DNA from: Nocardiopsis endophytica
GTDB lineage: Bacteria; Actinomycetota; Actinomycetes; Streptosporangiales; Streptosporangiaceae
Assembly: GCF_027706725.1 (NCBI RefSeq)
Contig: NZ_JAQFWQ010000005.1
Span: 62,001-126,000 of the forward strand
Reading direction: 5' to 3'
Length of the DNA stretch: 64,000 nucleotides
Position numbers and translations under genes: made by a program. Positions 1-8,229 of the stretch are shown piece after piece; position 1 is the first letter of the stretch; every line of letters starts with the position of its first letter. The notes under the pieces are model-generated. The model saw only the letters and a program-made list of their open reading frames with translations, searched no databases and was not told where the DNA came from.

Positions 1-1166
1 CTCTGCCGGAGCGCGGCCAGCGGGGCCGTGCGCATCGCCGCCACCGCCGGGCGCACCGCCGCGGCGACGGTGGTCAGCACCCCGGCCCCCACGCCCAGCG
101 CGAGCGAGAGGGGGGACACCACCAGCGGTATCCCCTCGGCGCCGCTGGTCCCGAAGACGGAGGCCGTCCCCGCCGACCGGCCGGCCAGCTCCACCGCCGC
201 CGCGGCCACGCCCACCCCCAGCGCCGCCCCGGCCGCCGAGGCCGCCAGGCCGACCGCCAGCGCCTCGGCCAGCACCCCGCGCAGGATCTGCCCGCGGTCG
301 GCGCCCAGGCAGCGCAGCAGCGCCGTGGAGCGCCGCCGCTGGGCCACCAGCACCGCGTAGGTGTTGCCGATGACCAGCGCGGCGGTGAACAGCGCCACCG
401 CGGCGAACAGCGACAGCCCGACGGTGACCGACCGCGCCTGCACGCCCGCGTCGTCGGCGAGCACGGCGCCGTAGCCGGCGCCGGTCATGGTCCGGGCCGC
501 CTCGCCGAGCTCCGCCCGGACCGCCGCCGCGACCTCCTCGGGGTCCGTGCCGTCCGCGCCGAGCACCCGCAGCTCCGCGTACCCGTCGACCCCGGTGACC
601 TCCGCGGCCGTCTCCGGGTCGAAGGCGATCGCGCCCGCGGCCGAGGCGGAGCGGTCCAGCCCGAAGTCGACCAGGCCGGTGACGGTGAACGCGCGCCGCC
701 GCCCGTCCGCCCCCACCGCGGCCACGGTGTCGCCCGTCTCCAGCCCCGTGGTGCGGGCGGTGGCCGCCGACAGCGCCGCCTCGTCGGCGGCGGCCGGCGC
801 GCGGCCCTCCTCGACCCGCAGCCGCTCGGTGGGCCCACCCACGGACACGGCCATCGCCGCCGCGCTCCCGAGCGGCCGCCCGTCGGGGCCCAGCAGCACG
901 GCCGACCCGCGCACCGCGCCGTCGGCCTCCGCCACCTGCGGAAGCTCCCGCACCCGCGCGACCAGGTCACGGGGGAGCACGCCGTCCTCCTCCGCCGGGA
1001 CGGCGACCGCGTCGAGCCGGTCGGCCCCGCCCATGGCGGAGTCGGCGAAGCTCTGGCGGACGCCGTCGGTGAAGACCAGCGTGGCGGTGGCGAACATGGC
1101 GCCCAGGGCGATCGCCAGGGCGGTGGTGGCCAGCCGGGAGAGGGGGCCGGTGCGGACGCGTCTCAA
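1..1166 (-). CDS. FtsX-family ABC transporter permease (partial, runs off the window)
   Basis: The reading frame is open on the minus strand from a TTG start at 1166 to the window edge, giving about 388 residues of an FtsX/MacB-type permease. The N-terminal helix (residues ~8-28) is followed by a large extracytoplasmic domain, then by several hydrophobic segments of the FtsX core with the small-residue pattern usual in the family. Actinobacterial members often reach 800 residues with two FtsX units, so the missing part may be long. The TTG is preceded by AGGAG at a good distance and overlaps the stop of the PAP2 gene by four bases (TTGA), so the two are probably translationally coupled. The divergent kinase-regulator pair may control this operon; substrate unknown. 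Confidence 0.85.
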   Translation of the reverse strand, partial: MRRVRTGPLSRLATTALAIALGAMFATATLVFTDGVRQSFADSAMGGADRLDAVAVPAEEDGVLPRDLVARVRELPQVAEADGAVRGSAVLLGPDGRPLGSAAAMAVSVGGPTERLRVEEGRAPAAADEAALSAATARTTGLETGDTVAAVGADGRRRAFTVTGLVDFGLDRSASAAGAIAFDPETAAEVTGVDGYAELRVLGADGTDPEEVAAAVRAELGEAARTMTGAGYGAVLADDAGVQARSVTVGLSLFAAVALFTAALVIGNTYAVLVAQRRRSTALLRCLGADRGQILRGVLAEALAVGLAASAAGAALGVGVAAAAVELAGRSAGTASVFGTSGAEGIPLVVSPLSLALGVGAGVLTTVAAAVRPAVAAMRTAPLAALRQ

Positions 1167-1837
1167 CGGAGGGTCTCCTGTCGGTGGGAGGTGCGCGGCG
1201 GTGCGGTGTCGGCGCCCGCGCGGGGCCGGCCCCCGGCGGTGGTCAGCAGCGGGCGCAGGAGGGCGACCGCGGCCATCCGCACCACCAGCGCCTGCACGGG
1301 GCCGCGGGCCGCGACGGCCACCGCCGCGGCGACCACCGCCCCGACCAGCAGCCCCACGGCGACGTCGTGCGGGTAGTGCACGCCCACGAACACCCGGGAG
1401 GAGGCCTCCAGGAGCGCCAGGGGCGCCGCGAACGCCGCCGACCATCGCCAGGCGATGAACGCCGCCGCCAGCGCCGCACCCGCGATGGCGGCGTGGTTGC
1501 TCGGGAAGGACCAGTCCCCGTGCGGCGGACAGGCCGCGATCGTGACCGCGTCCGCCACCGCCCGGCAGGGGCGCTCCTCCTGGATGAGCGACTTGGCGCC
1601 CTCGCTCACCAGGTAGCCCGCCACCGTCGCGACGGGCGCCAGCAGCGCGGCCGCCATGGCGCGCGCGCCGCGCCCGCGCGCCCTCCACCACAGGGCGAGG
1701 AAGAGCACGGCGAAGCCGAGCAGCAGCAGGTCCGTGGCGGCCTCGGCGAGGGACTGCAGCCAGGCGGGCAGGTCCTGCGCGAAGGAGGTGACGGCCCGGT
1801 ACGCGTCGGTGCTGGGCTCGGGGATCAGGGTGGGCAT
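1163..1837 (-). CDS. PAP2-family phosphatase, membrane bound
   Basis: A 224-residue membrane protein of the type 2 phosphatidic acid phosphatase family. The three signature blocks are present in order: K...ERP (KSLIQEERP), the SNHA block (SFPSNHA) and SR...GVHYPHD with the catalytic histidine. About five to six membrane segments are seen. The family removes phosphate from phosphatidic acid, undecaprenyl diphosphate or related lipids at the outer membrane face; the substrate here cannot be read from sequence. The start was set at ATG 1837 because it precedes the first hydrophobic segment and follows a purine-rich GAAGGGA; the frame is open further upstream but that part looks non-coding. It is the first gene of an operon with the FtsX permease. 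Confidence 0.85.
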   Translation of the reverse strand: MPTLIPEPSTDAYRAVTSFAQDLPAWLQSLAEAATDLLLLGFAVLFLALWWRARGRGARAMAAALLAPVATVAGYLVSEGAKSLIQEERPCRAVADAVTIAACPPHGDWSFPSNHAAIAGAALAAAFIAWRWSAAFAAPLALLEASSRVFVGVHYPHDVAVGLLVGAVVAAAVAVAARGPVQALVVRMAAVALLRPLLTTAGGRPRAGADTAPPRTSHRQETLR

Positions 1838-2068
1838 GGGGTGATGGGGTCCCTTCCGCGATGGTGGTCGTCGGCCGCGTTCACCGGCCCGTCGGCCGGT
1901 GGTCACCGCTCGTACGGTGCGCCGCAGGACTCCGAGGCTAGGGACGGGCCGGGGCGCGCACATCGCCCGCCCGTGGAGGGCGGCCCCGCACTTTCGTGGG
2001 GGCCGCAGGCGGGCGACCGGCACTTTCGGGGGAGGCCGACCGGCCGTCCACGGGCTATCGTCCAGGGA

Positions 2069-3526
2069 GTGGACAGCACGGAGGGGCGGCGTATCGCCGC
2101 AGGTCGATGGGGTGGCTGGGCGCGCGAGGCGGTACTCGCCGCGCTGCTCGTCTGGGCGGTGCACGGGGCGGTGACCACCACCGGGCCCATCGGCCCGATT
2201 TCGGCGTTCCTGCCCCTGCTGGCCGGGGTGGCGTTCGCCGCCGGGCGCCTGTCCGCCTTCCGCTACGCGGCCCCGGCCGTGCTCGCGGTGGCCATCGGGG
2301 AGGGCCTGCTCCGCGTGGTGGTCCCCCTGGCCGTCGGCGCCGAGCCCTGGTCGGGCATGGCCGACGCGATCGTCACCCTCCTGTTCGGCGCGTTCCCCTG
2401 GTTCGCCGGGCGCTACATGCGGCAGCGGGCGGAGCTGCTGGACACCGGATGGGAGCGCGTCGCCGCCCTCGAACGCGAGCGCGACGCCGTCGCCGAGCAG
2501 GAGCGCCTGCGCGAGAGGGCCCGCATCGCCGAGGAGATGCACGACTCCCTCGGCCACGACCTCAGCTTGATCGCGGTGCGGGCGGGCGGCCTGGAGGTCG
2601 CCCCCGGGCTGTCGGAGGAGGACTACCGGGAGGGCGTCGGTGAGCTGCGGGCGCGCGCCTCCGAGGCGATCGGCCGCCTGCACGAGGTGATCGGCCTCCT
2701 GGAGCGGGCCCGCGGCCAGGACGGCGCCGACGCGCCGCTGGAGCGGCTCATCGTGCGCGCACGCTCATCGGGCATGGAGATCGACTGGGACGGCACCGAG
2801 GCCCCCGGAGACCAGGCCGCGCGGACACTGGTCTTCGCGGTCGTGCGGGAGGCGCTGACCAACGCCGCCAAGCACGCCCCGGGCGCCGCCGTGACGGTGG
2901 AGGTCGGCACGCGGCGCCGCGGCAGGACCGCCGTCGTGCGGGTGGCCAATGGGCCCGCGGACGAGGGCCTCCCGGTGTCCGCCGGGGGCGGGCGGGGGCT
3001 GGGCTCGCTGCGCGACCGGGTGGAGCGGGCCGGGGGCGCCCTGGAGTTCGGCCCGACCGGCGGGGGCGGCTTCGCCGTCGAGGCCCGCCTCTCGGCCACC
3101 GCCGCCGCGGCGGCACGCGAGCGCCCCGCCCGCGCCCGCCGCGAGCTGGCGGTCGCCGTCGCCGCGGCCACGGCCGTCCTGCTCCCGCTGGTCGTCGGCT
3201 GGTACGCCTACGGCGCCTATCTGACCGAGAACGCCGTGCTCACAGAGGAGGACTTCTCCCGGCTGGCCATCGGGCAGGACCGGGCGGCCGTCGAAGAGCT
3301 GCTGCCCCCGGCCCGGCTGCCCACCGCGGTCGTCGACCCGGGCCTGGAACTGCTCATGCCCGAGGAGGCCGACGAGTGCCGCTACTACCGTTCGCCCCGT
3401 GGGCCGGAGTGGTCGCCCGACAGGGCGTACCAGGTGTGCTTCTCTGGTGGCGGACTGGTGTCGGCGTGCGTCTACGACCGCCGCCCGACACTCGACCTGA
3501 ACTGCAAGGAGGACGGGGACGCGTGA
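2069..3526 (+). CDS. NarL-type sensor histidine kinase with C-terminal membrane anchor and outer domain
   Basis: A 485-residue kinase. Residues ~18-115 hold four or so membrane segments, followed by a coiled-coil linker. The HisKA_3 H-box is EEMHDSLGHDLS with the phospho-accepting His near residue 158; the HATPase domain shows the N box (EALTNAAKHAPG) and a glycine box (GRGLGSLRDR, ~307). Unusually, the chain continues: a further membrane helix at ~360-384 and about 100 residues predicted outside, beginning with an SmpA-like motif (LAIGQDRAAVEELLP) and containing three cysteines. The GTG at 2069 was chosen as the first start after the divergent promoter region; it has only a weak ribosome site, so the exact start is uncertain. 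The downstream regulator overlaps by GTGA, so they form a pair. Confidence 0.85.
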   Translation: MDSTEGRRIAAGRWGGWAREAVLAALLVWAVHGAVTTTGPIGPISAFLPLLAGVAFAAGRLSAFRYAAPAVLAVAIGEGLLRVVVPLAVGAEPWSGMADAIVTLLFGAFPWFAGRYMRQRAELLDTGWERVAALERERDAVAEQERLRERARIAEEMHDSLGHDLSLIAVRAGGLEVAPGLSEEDYREGVGELRARASEAIGRLHEVIGLLERARGQDGADAPLERLIVRARSSGMEIDWDGTEAPGDQAARTLVFAVVREALTNAAKHAPGAAVTVEVGTRRRGRTAVVRVANGPADEGLPVSAGGGRGLGSLRDRVERAGGALEFGPTGGGGFAVEARLSATAAAAARERPARARRELAVAVAAATAVLLPLVVGWYAYGAYLTENAVLTEEDFSRLAIGQDRAAVEELLPPARLPTAVVDPGLELLMPEEADECRYYRSPRGPEWSPDRAYQVCFSGGGLVSACVYDRRPTLDLNCKEDGDA

Positions 3527-4182
3527 TCAGGGTGGTGCTCGCCGACGATGAGGCGCTCATCCGGGCGGGGGTGCGGACGATCCTGACGGCCGACCCGGGA
3601 ATCGAGGTGGTGGGGGAGGCCCGCGACGCCGATGCGCTGGTCGAGCTGGCCGGCCGGGAGCGCCCCGACGTGGCCCTGGTCGACATCCAGATGCCGGGCG
3701 GGGGCGGCCTGGACGCCGTGCGCGAGGTGCGCCGCGTCTCCCCCGCGACGGCCGTGGCGATGCTGACGACGTTCGGCCGCGAGGAGTACATGGTGCGCGC
3801 CCTGAGCGACGGCGCCAACGGGTTCCTCCTCAAAGCGGGCGATCCGCGTGAGCTGATCGCCGGTGTGAAGGCGGTGGCGGCCGGCGGCGCCTTCCTCTCC
3901 CCGGAGATGGCCCGCGGCCTGGCGGGGAGGCTGCGCGAGGACGACGGCGGCCCCGACCCCAGGGCGGCCGCGGCGGCCCGCGCCGAGGCGCTCTCCCCGC
4001 GCGAGCGGGAGGTGCTGGCCCTGCTGGGCCAGGGGTTGTCCAACGCCGAGATCGCACGGCGCCTGCACCTGGTCGAGGACACGGTCAAGACGCACGTCAG
4101 CTCGGCGTTCACCCGGCTGGGGGTGTCCAACAGGGTCCAGGCGGCGGTGCTCGCCTATGAGGCGGGCCTCGTCCGCACATGA
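3523..4182 (+). CDS. LuxR/NarL-type response regulator
   Basis: A 219-residue two-domain regulator. The receiver domain has the acidic pair (ADDE), phospho-acceptor Asp54 in VALVDIQMPG, the switch Thr in LTTFG and the conserved Lys in LLKAGD. The C-terminal helix-turn-helix of the LuxR class lies at ~145-205 (LSPREREVLALL, then NAEIARRL and VKTHVSS). The GTG start overlaps the kinase stop codon and follows AAGGAGG, so kinase and regulator are made together. By gene order its likely target is the divergent PAP2/FtsX-permease operon and possibly its own promoter; that is an inference. Confidence 0.92.
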   Translation: MIRVVLADDEALIRAGVRTILTADPGIEVVGEARDADALVELAGRERPDVALVDIQMPGGGGLDAVREVRRVSPATAVAMLTTFGREEYMVRALSDGANGFLLKAGDPRELIAGVKAVAAGGAFLSPEMARGLAGRLREDDGGPDPRAAAAARAEALSPREREVLALLGQGLSNAEIARRLHLVEDTVKTHVSSAFTRLGVSNRVQAAVLAYEAGLVRT

Positions 4183-4271
4183 CCTGGGACCCCGGGGTCG
4201 CCCTCCGCGCACCGGCTCCGAATGAAGGGGGCACGGTCCGGAAGACATCCGGGGGACATGGGGAGGGCGAG

Positions 4272-4853
4272 ATGGGCAAGTGGTTGCGGCATCCGTTGGC
4301 GTGGGGAGCGGCGGCGATCGCGGTCGTACTGGTGGCCGTGGGGCTGTGGGCGTTCCAGCCCTGGAGGCTGTACACGAGCACGACCGTGGACGAGGACCTG
4401 CCCGCGGTGGAGCAGAGCGACGGCGCGCAGGGGGAGATGGAGGAGACGGAGGACGCGGAGGGATCTCAGGGCTCCCAGAGCGCCGAGGACGAGGCCGAGG
4501 AGCCGGCCGAGCCCGCCGTGCTCGCGGAAGGGGAGTTCGTCTCCCAGGAGCACGAGACGACGGGCACGGCGCGCGTCCTGGAACTCGCCGACGGCTCCCG
4601 CCATGTGCGCCTGGAGGAGCTGGCCTCCAGCGACGGCCCGGACCTGTACGTCTGGCTCACCGACCAGGAGGCGGGCGGCGACTGGTCCAAGTACCGCGAC
4701 GGGCGCTACATCGACCTCGGGTCGCTCAAGGGGACGCACGGCGACGCCAACTACGAGATCCCTGAGGACGCCGACATCGAGGGCATGACAAGCGTGGTCA
4801 TCTGGTGCGACCGCTTCTCGGTCGCGTTCGGCTCGGCGCCCCTCGACCTCTGA
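4272..4853 (+). CDS. DM13-domain protein with N-terminal membrane anchor
   Basis: A 193-residue protein. A short basic start is followed by one membrane segment (residues ~9-28), then an acidic linker rich in Glu, Ala and Ser (~40-85), then a DM13 domain of about 100 residues at the C-terminus with the typical GPDLYVWLT and SVVIWCDRFSVAFG blocks. DM13 domains are thought to have a redox or electron-transfer role around a conserved cysteine, here in the IWCDRF block; the bacterial function is not established. ATG 4272 has GGGAGG five bases upstream and places the helix at the N-terminus. An in-frame ATG at 4179 overlapping the regulator stop is possible but adds an unconvincing 31-residue lead. 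Confidence 0.8.
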   Translation: MGKWLRHPLAWGAAAIAVVLVAVGLWAFQPWRLYTSTTVDEDLPAVEQSDGAQGEMEETEDAEGSQGSQSAEDEAEEPAEPAVLAEGEFVSQEHETTGTARVLELADGSRHVRLEELASSDGPDLYVWLTDQEAGGDWSKYRDGRYIDLGSLKGTHGDANYEIPEDADIEGMTSVVIWCDRFSVAFGSAPLDL

Positions 4854-4988
4854 GGGACCGCCCGACTCGCCCCACGTCCGGCATATCCCATTACACTGAG
4901 CGCTTCCGCGACCACTCTTTTCTACGGGGCGCCCGGCACCCACAATGGCGGAAGTCCGGACGAGCCGTGCCGAACAGGGGCGGGGTGC

Positions 4989-6614
4989 ATGACCGACACC
5001 GATCCCGGACCCGCGCGTGACGCCGGGTCCGACGGCGAGCTCGCGGCCGGGCTCCGCGACGGCGGGACGGCCGGGGCGCAGGCCCTCGACGAGCTGTACC
5101 GCCGCCACTGGAGGCCGGTGCTGGCCTACGCCCTCACCTGCTGCCGCGACCCGCACACCGCCGAGGACCTCGCCTCGGAGGCCTTCACCCGCACTCTGGA
5201 GGCGGTGCGCGCCGGCCGCGGGCCGGGCGAGGCGTGGCGCCCCTACCTGCTGGCGGTGGTTCGCCGCACCGCCGCCGACTGGGCGGGCACCGAGCGGCGC
5301 ACCGAGCTCTCCGACGACTTCGAGCGCTGGCTGGGCGCGGCACCCGAGGAGAGCGGCGAGGAGCGGGTGCTCCGCCTGGAGGACGGCGGCCTGGTGCGCC
5401 GGGCCTTCCACTCCCTGCCCGAGCGCTGGCAGGCGGTGCTCTGGCACACCGAGGTCGAGGGGGAGGCGGCCGAACGGGTGGCGCCGCTCCTGGGGATCGG
5501 CCGCAGCGGCGTGGGGTCGCTGGCCTCGCGCGCGCGGGAGGGGCTGCGGGAGGCGTACCTGTCCGCGCACATCGCCGGGGCCGAAGGGGAGTGCCGCCGT
5601 TTCGCCCCGATGATCGGCGCGCAGGCGCGCCGCGCCGACCGCAGGCCCCGGCGCGACCTGGGGCGCCACCTGGCCGAGTGCGAGCGCTGCCGGGCCGCCT
5701 TCGCCGAGCTGAGCGGGCTGAGCAAGCGCATGCGGACGGTGCTGCCCGCCGCGCTGCTGATGTGGGCGGGGCCGTTCACCGGTGTGGCCGGGCTCCAGAC
5801 GGGGCTGGTCGCCGGGGCGACCGGCGGGTCGGCGCCGCTGGCCGCGGGCGCCGCCGCCGTCGGGGCCGCCGCGGTGATCGGCGGCGCGGCCGTCCTGGGG
5901 GGAGTGCCCGCACCGGAGCAGGGGCGGTCCCAGGACACGGCCACCGCCGCCGTCCCGAGGGCGCCCCAGGACCCGGTGCAGGACCCGCCCCAGCCGGCGG
6001 AGGAACCGGTCCCCGGGCCGACGGCCGTGCCCGAGCCCGCGCAGCAGGACGAGGACGACACCGCCGAGGAGCCGGAGGACGAGTCGAAGGACGACGGGAA
6101 GGACGGTTCCGGGGGCGGACGGGACGACGACGCCTCGGTGCGGGAGCGGGGCGACGACATCGGGCCGCGCATGCAGTCGGCGCGCCTGATGAACGCCGGG
6201 ACGGGGGCCTGCGTCGTGCCGGAGGGTCGGCGCGTGGTCATCGGGGACTGCAGCGGGGAGGAGGACGAGGTGTGGGAGACGTTCGCGCCCGAGCCCGGGG
6301 ACGACCGCACCTGGTTGCGCAACGCCGGGACAGGCGGCTGCCTCGGGTACGAGCCGGAGGCGCACGAGGGCGACGCGGTCAGCCACGAGCCCTGCCGCGC
6401 GGACCGGGAAGGGCAGATGTTCCGCTTCCTGATGCACCCCGACGGGAGCTACTACCTCGTCACCGACGCGGCGGGACCGCAGGGAGACGACTTCCAGCTC
6501 GGCCTGGCGGAGTGGAGCGACTTCGCCCCGCCTCCGGAGGCGGGTGAGCCGCTGGTGACGATCTACAACTACTACGACGCCTCCCGTCTGCGATTCCTCG
6601 CCGCCGCCGAATGA
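4989..6614 (+). CDS. ECF-type sigma factor fused to zinc finger, membrane helix and ricin-like lectin domain
   Basis: A 541-residue fusion. Residues ~30-100 form sigma region 2 (DELYRRHWRPVLAYAL, TAEDLASEAF) and ~125-190 sigma region 4 (FHSLPERWQAVLWHTEVEG and a helix-turn-helix). Next comes a putative anti-sigma zinc-binding segment (~200-240, HLAECERCRAAF, i.e. HxxxCxxC), a hydrophobic stretch at ~255-300, a Pro/Glu/Asp-rich linker, and from ~395 a ricin-type beta-trefoil with repeated NAGTGxC motifs. The parts would place the DNA-binding half inside and the lectin outside the membrane. Sigma factors with fused anti-sigma-like regions are known in actinobacteria; how the active part is released is not established. 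The start ATG has no strong ribosome site but fits the sigma domain length. Confidence 0.85.
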   Translation: MTDTDPGPARDAGSDGELAAGLRDGGTAGAQALDELYRRHWRPVLAYALTCCRDPHTAEDLASEAFTRTLEAVRAGRGPGEAWRPYLLAVVRRTAADWAGTERRTELSDDFERWLGAAPEESGEERVLRLEDGGLVRRAFHSLPERWQAVLWHTEVEGEAAERVAPLLGIGRSGVGSLASRAREGLREAYLSAHIAGAEGECRRFAPMIGAQARRADRRPRRDLGRHLAECERCRAAFAELSGLSKRMRTVLPAALLMWAGPFTGVAGLQTGLVAGATGGSAPLAAGAAAVGAAAVIGGAAVLGGVPAPEQGRSQDTATAAVPRAPQDPVQDPPQPAEEPVPGPTAVPEPAQQDEDDTAEEPEDESKDDGKDGSGGGRDDDASVRERGDDIGPRMQSARLMNAGTGACVVPEGRRVVIGDCSGEEDEVWETFAPEPGDDRTWLRNAGTGGCLGYEPEAHEGDAVSHEPCRADREGQMFRFLMHPDGSYYLVTDAAGPQGDDFQLGLAEWSDFAPPPEAGEPLVTIYNYYDASRLRFLAAAE

Positions 6615-6720
6615 CGGCCGACGTGTGGTTCCGCAGGTGGCAGGGGACACTTCCGGAAAATCAGGTAACGAACCGATAAACCTGCGGGACGCCGGGACTC
6701 GTGGGGACTCATTGAGGGGT

Positions 6721-6767
6721 GACCGCCACGGCGGCGGTAACCCCGCTCGATCGCCGCCGTGGCGGTC
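6721..6767. repeat. 16-bp perfect inverted repeat upstream of the VOC gene
   Basis: Arms 6721-6736 and 6752-6767 are exact reverse complements (GACCGCCACGGCGGCG) separated by 15 bases. It ends 19 bases before the VOC start. No T-run follows on the plus strand, so it is either a U-less terminator for the sigma factor gene or an operator for the downstream gene. Confidence 0.6.
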
Positions 6768-6786
6768 CCGCGCCACAATGGCGGGC

Positions 6787-7431
6787 ATGGGCATCCCTCC
6801 CGGCTTGGACCACATCGTGTACGCGGCCCCCGACCTCCCCGCCGCGGGTGAGGCGTTCGCACGCCTCACCGGGGTCGAACCCGCTGTGGGCGGGTCCCAC
6901 CCGGGCTGGGGCACCCGCAACCTCCTCGTCGGGATCGGCCACGGCGCCTACCTGGAGCTGGTCGGGCCCGACCCCTCCCAGATCCCGCCCGCAGGGCCGC
7001 GGCCGTTCCGCGTCGACGACCTGTCCGGGCCCGGCGCCGTCACCTGGGCCGTGCGCCGCGACGGCCTGGCCGCCCACGCGCGCCGCGCGCGCTGCGCCGG
7101 TTACGACCCCGGCCGCGTCCTGTCCATGAGCCGGCGCCGCCCCGACGGCACCGTCCTGAGCTGGGATCTCACCGACCCGCTGGGCGCCCACCCGTCCGGC
7201 GCGGTGCCCTTCCTCATCGACTGGGGCGGCTCCCCCCACCCCTCCGCATCGGGGCTCCCGGAGGTGCGCTTGGCGGGCATGCGCGTGCAGGCCCCCGACC
7301 CGGACGCGGTCGCCGGGCCGCTGGAGTCGGTCGGCGCCGGGGTCCGAGCCGAGCCCGGGCCCGCCGGACTCGTCGTCGCCCTGGACACCCCGAACGGCCG
7401 CGTCGAGCTCGGGCCCCCGCCGACGGGTTGA
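6787..7431 (+). CDS. VOC-superfamily (glyoxalase-like) protein
   Basis: A 214-residue protein with an N-terminal glyoxalase-like half (LDHIVYAAPDLPAAG, then LVGIGHGAYLELVGPD) and a second half with weaker repeat character ending in a predicted strand near NGRVELGPP. It resembles the Glyoxalase_3/VOC-like family (PF13468-type), in which the chemistry is mostly unknown. A possible metal set is His8 and Glu58 of the first half. ATG 6787 is preferred; ATG 6778, three codons earlier, is equally possible and neither has a clear ribosome site. It stands alone between the inverted repeat and two tiny ORFs. Confidence 0.75.
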   Translation: MGIPPGLDHIVYAAPDLPAAGEAFARLTGVEPAVGGSHPGWGTRNLLVGIGHGAYLELVGPDPSQIPPAGPRPFRVDDLSGPGAVTWAVRRDGLAAHARRARCAGYDPGRVLSMSRRRPDGTVLSWDLTDPLGAHPSGAVPFLIDWGGSPHPSASGLPEVRLAGMRVQAPDPDAVAGPLESVGAGVRAEPGPAGLVVALDTPNGRVELGPPPTG

Positions 7432-7513
7432 CGGGTTGCGGGCCCGCCCCCATCGGATCACCAGTCGGTTACAGGGGCATCCGCGCGTCGTCCGGACAAA
7501 GGAGGATTGTCGG

Positions 7514-7570
7514 ATGATGTGCCATTGTGCGCCGACCGACGGCGGCGCAGCGATCCCCCCGATGGAGTGA
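7514..7570 (+). CDS. possible 18-residue peptide ORF with strong ribosome site
   Basis: ATG 7514 is preceded by a near-perfect AAAGGAGG (7498-7505). The peptide begins MMCHCAPTDGG and ends seven bases before the next small ORF, whose own ribosome site (GGAGTGAGG) lies across this ORF's stop. The Cys-His-Cys start could bind metal or be chance. It may be a leader peptide coupled to the membrane peptide downstream. Evidence is the ribosome site and spacing only. Confidence 0.4.
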   Translation: MMCHCAPTDGGAAIPPME

Positions 7571-7577
7571 GGCCGAC

Positions 7578-7703
7578 ATGACCTTCGTTCTCTTCGTCCT
7601 GCCCGTGCTCATCCTCGCCGCGGCGGTGGCCGCGTACATCTTCATGGGGAGGCGGGACGGGGCCGCCGCCCCGGAGGCCGCGGACGAGGGCGGCGAGGAC
7701 TGA
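7578..7703 (+). CDS. small single-helix membrane protein (41 aa)
   Basis: A 41-residue ORF: MTFVLFVLP starts a continuous hydrophobic helix (residues 2-23), followed by a basic GRRDG turn and an acidic Ala/Glu-rich tail. GGAG-GTGAGG lies just upstream of the ATG. Similar one-helix proteins are common and unnamed in actinobacteria. No function can be assigned. It converges on the Clp_N gene, whose stop is 20 bases away. Confidence 0.6.
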   Translation: MTFVLFVLPVLILAAAVAAYIFMGRRDGAAAPEAADEGGED

Positions 7704-7722
7704 GGGCGAGGGGCGGCCCCGC

Positions 7723-8208
7723 TCAGCGGGGCCGGTCCGCCGTGCGGGCGATCTCCTCGGCGGTCCGCCGCAGGGCCTCCGCGTCCACCCCGGCCGACTC
7801 CAGCGCCCCGGCCGCCGTGCCGCCGGCGCGCAGCACCCCCAGCAGGATGTGGGAGCCGTCGATCCAGCGGCGGTCGAAGCGCAGGGCTTCGCGCAGCGAC
7901 AGCTCCAACGCCTTCTTGGCCTGCTTCGAGAAGGGGATGTGGCTGCCGGGGAACCGCCACCGCCGGGGGCGCGGCGCGGGCGCGGCTGCGCCTTCCCGGG
8001 CCGCCCGGCGTACGGCCTCGGCGGTCGCGCCGTGTTCGCGCAGCGCGCGGGCGGCGGGCGCGGTGGCGGGGTCGTCCCCCGGGTCCAGCAGGCCCAGAAG
8101 CAGGTGGACGGTGCCGATCCGGCCGTGGCCGAGGCCGCGGGCCTCGTGCTGGGCCTGGACGACGGTGCGGCGGGCGTCGCCGCTGAAGCGCTCGAACATG
8201 GTGCTCAC
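7723..8208 (-). CDS. stand-alone Clp N-terminal domain protein
   Basis: A 161-residue protein made only of two Clp_N repeats: the first (~5-60, FSGDARRTVVQAQHEARGLG, LLLGLL) and the second (~90-155, FSKQAKKALELSLREALRF, ILLGVLRAG). There is no AAA+ module. Such proteins resemble the substrate- or adaptor-binding domain of ClpA/ClpC and may compete for or deliver substrates; the function is not established. A second Met at 8199 (MFERF) is the family's usual start, so either is possible. The promoter upstream is strong and covered by three dyads, so it is probably tightly repressed and induced by stress; the repressor is not next door. Confidence 0.85.
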   Translation of the reverse strand: MSTMFERFSGDARRTVVQAQHEARGLGHGRIGTVHLLLGLLDPGDDPATAPAARALREHGATAEAVRRAAREGAAAPAPRPRRWRFPGSHIPFSKQAKKALELSLREALRFDRRWIDGSHILLGVLRAGGTAAGALESAGVDAEALRRTAEEIARTADRPR

Positions 8209-8229
8209 CCCGGTTCGCTCCGACGAGCC

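Noticed and set aside
4155-6920. A 921-codon open frame on the minus strand opposite the DM13 and sigma-factor genes
   Set aside because: It is antisense to well-supported genes, has Arg/Gly/Pro/His composition typical of GC-rich shadow frames and no domain.
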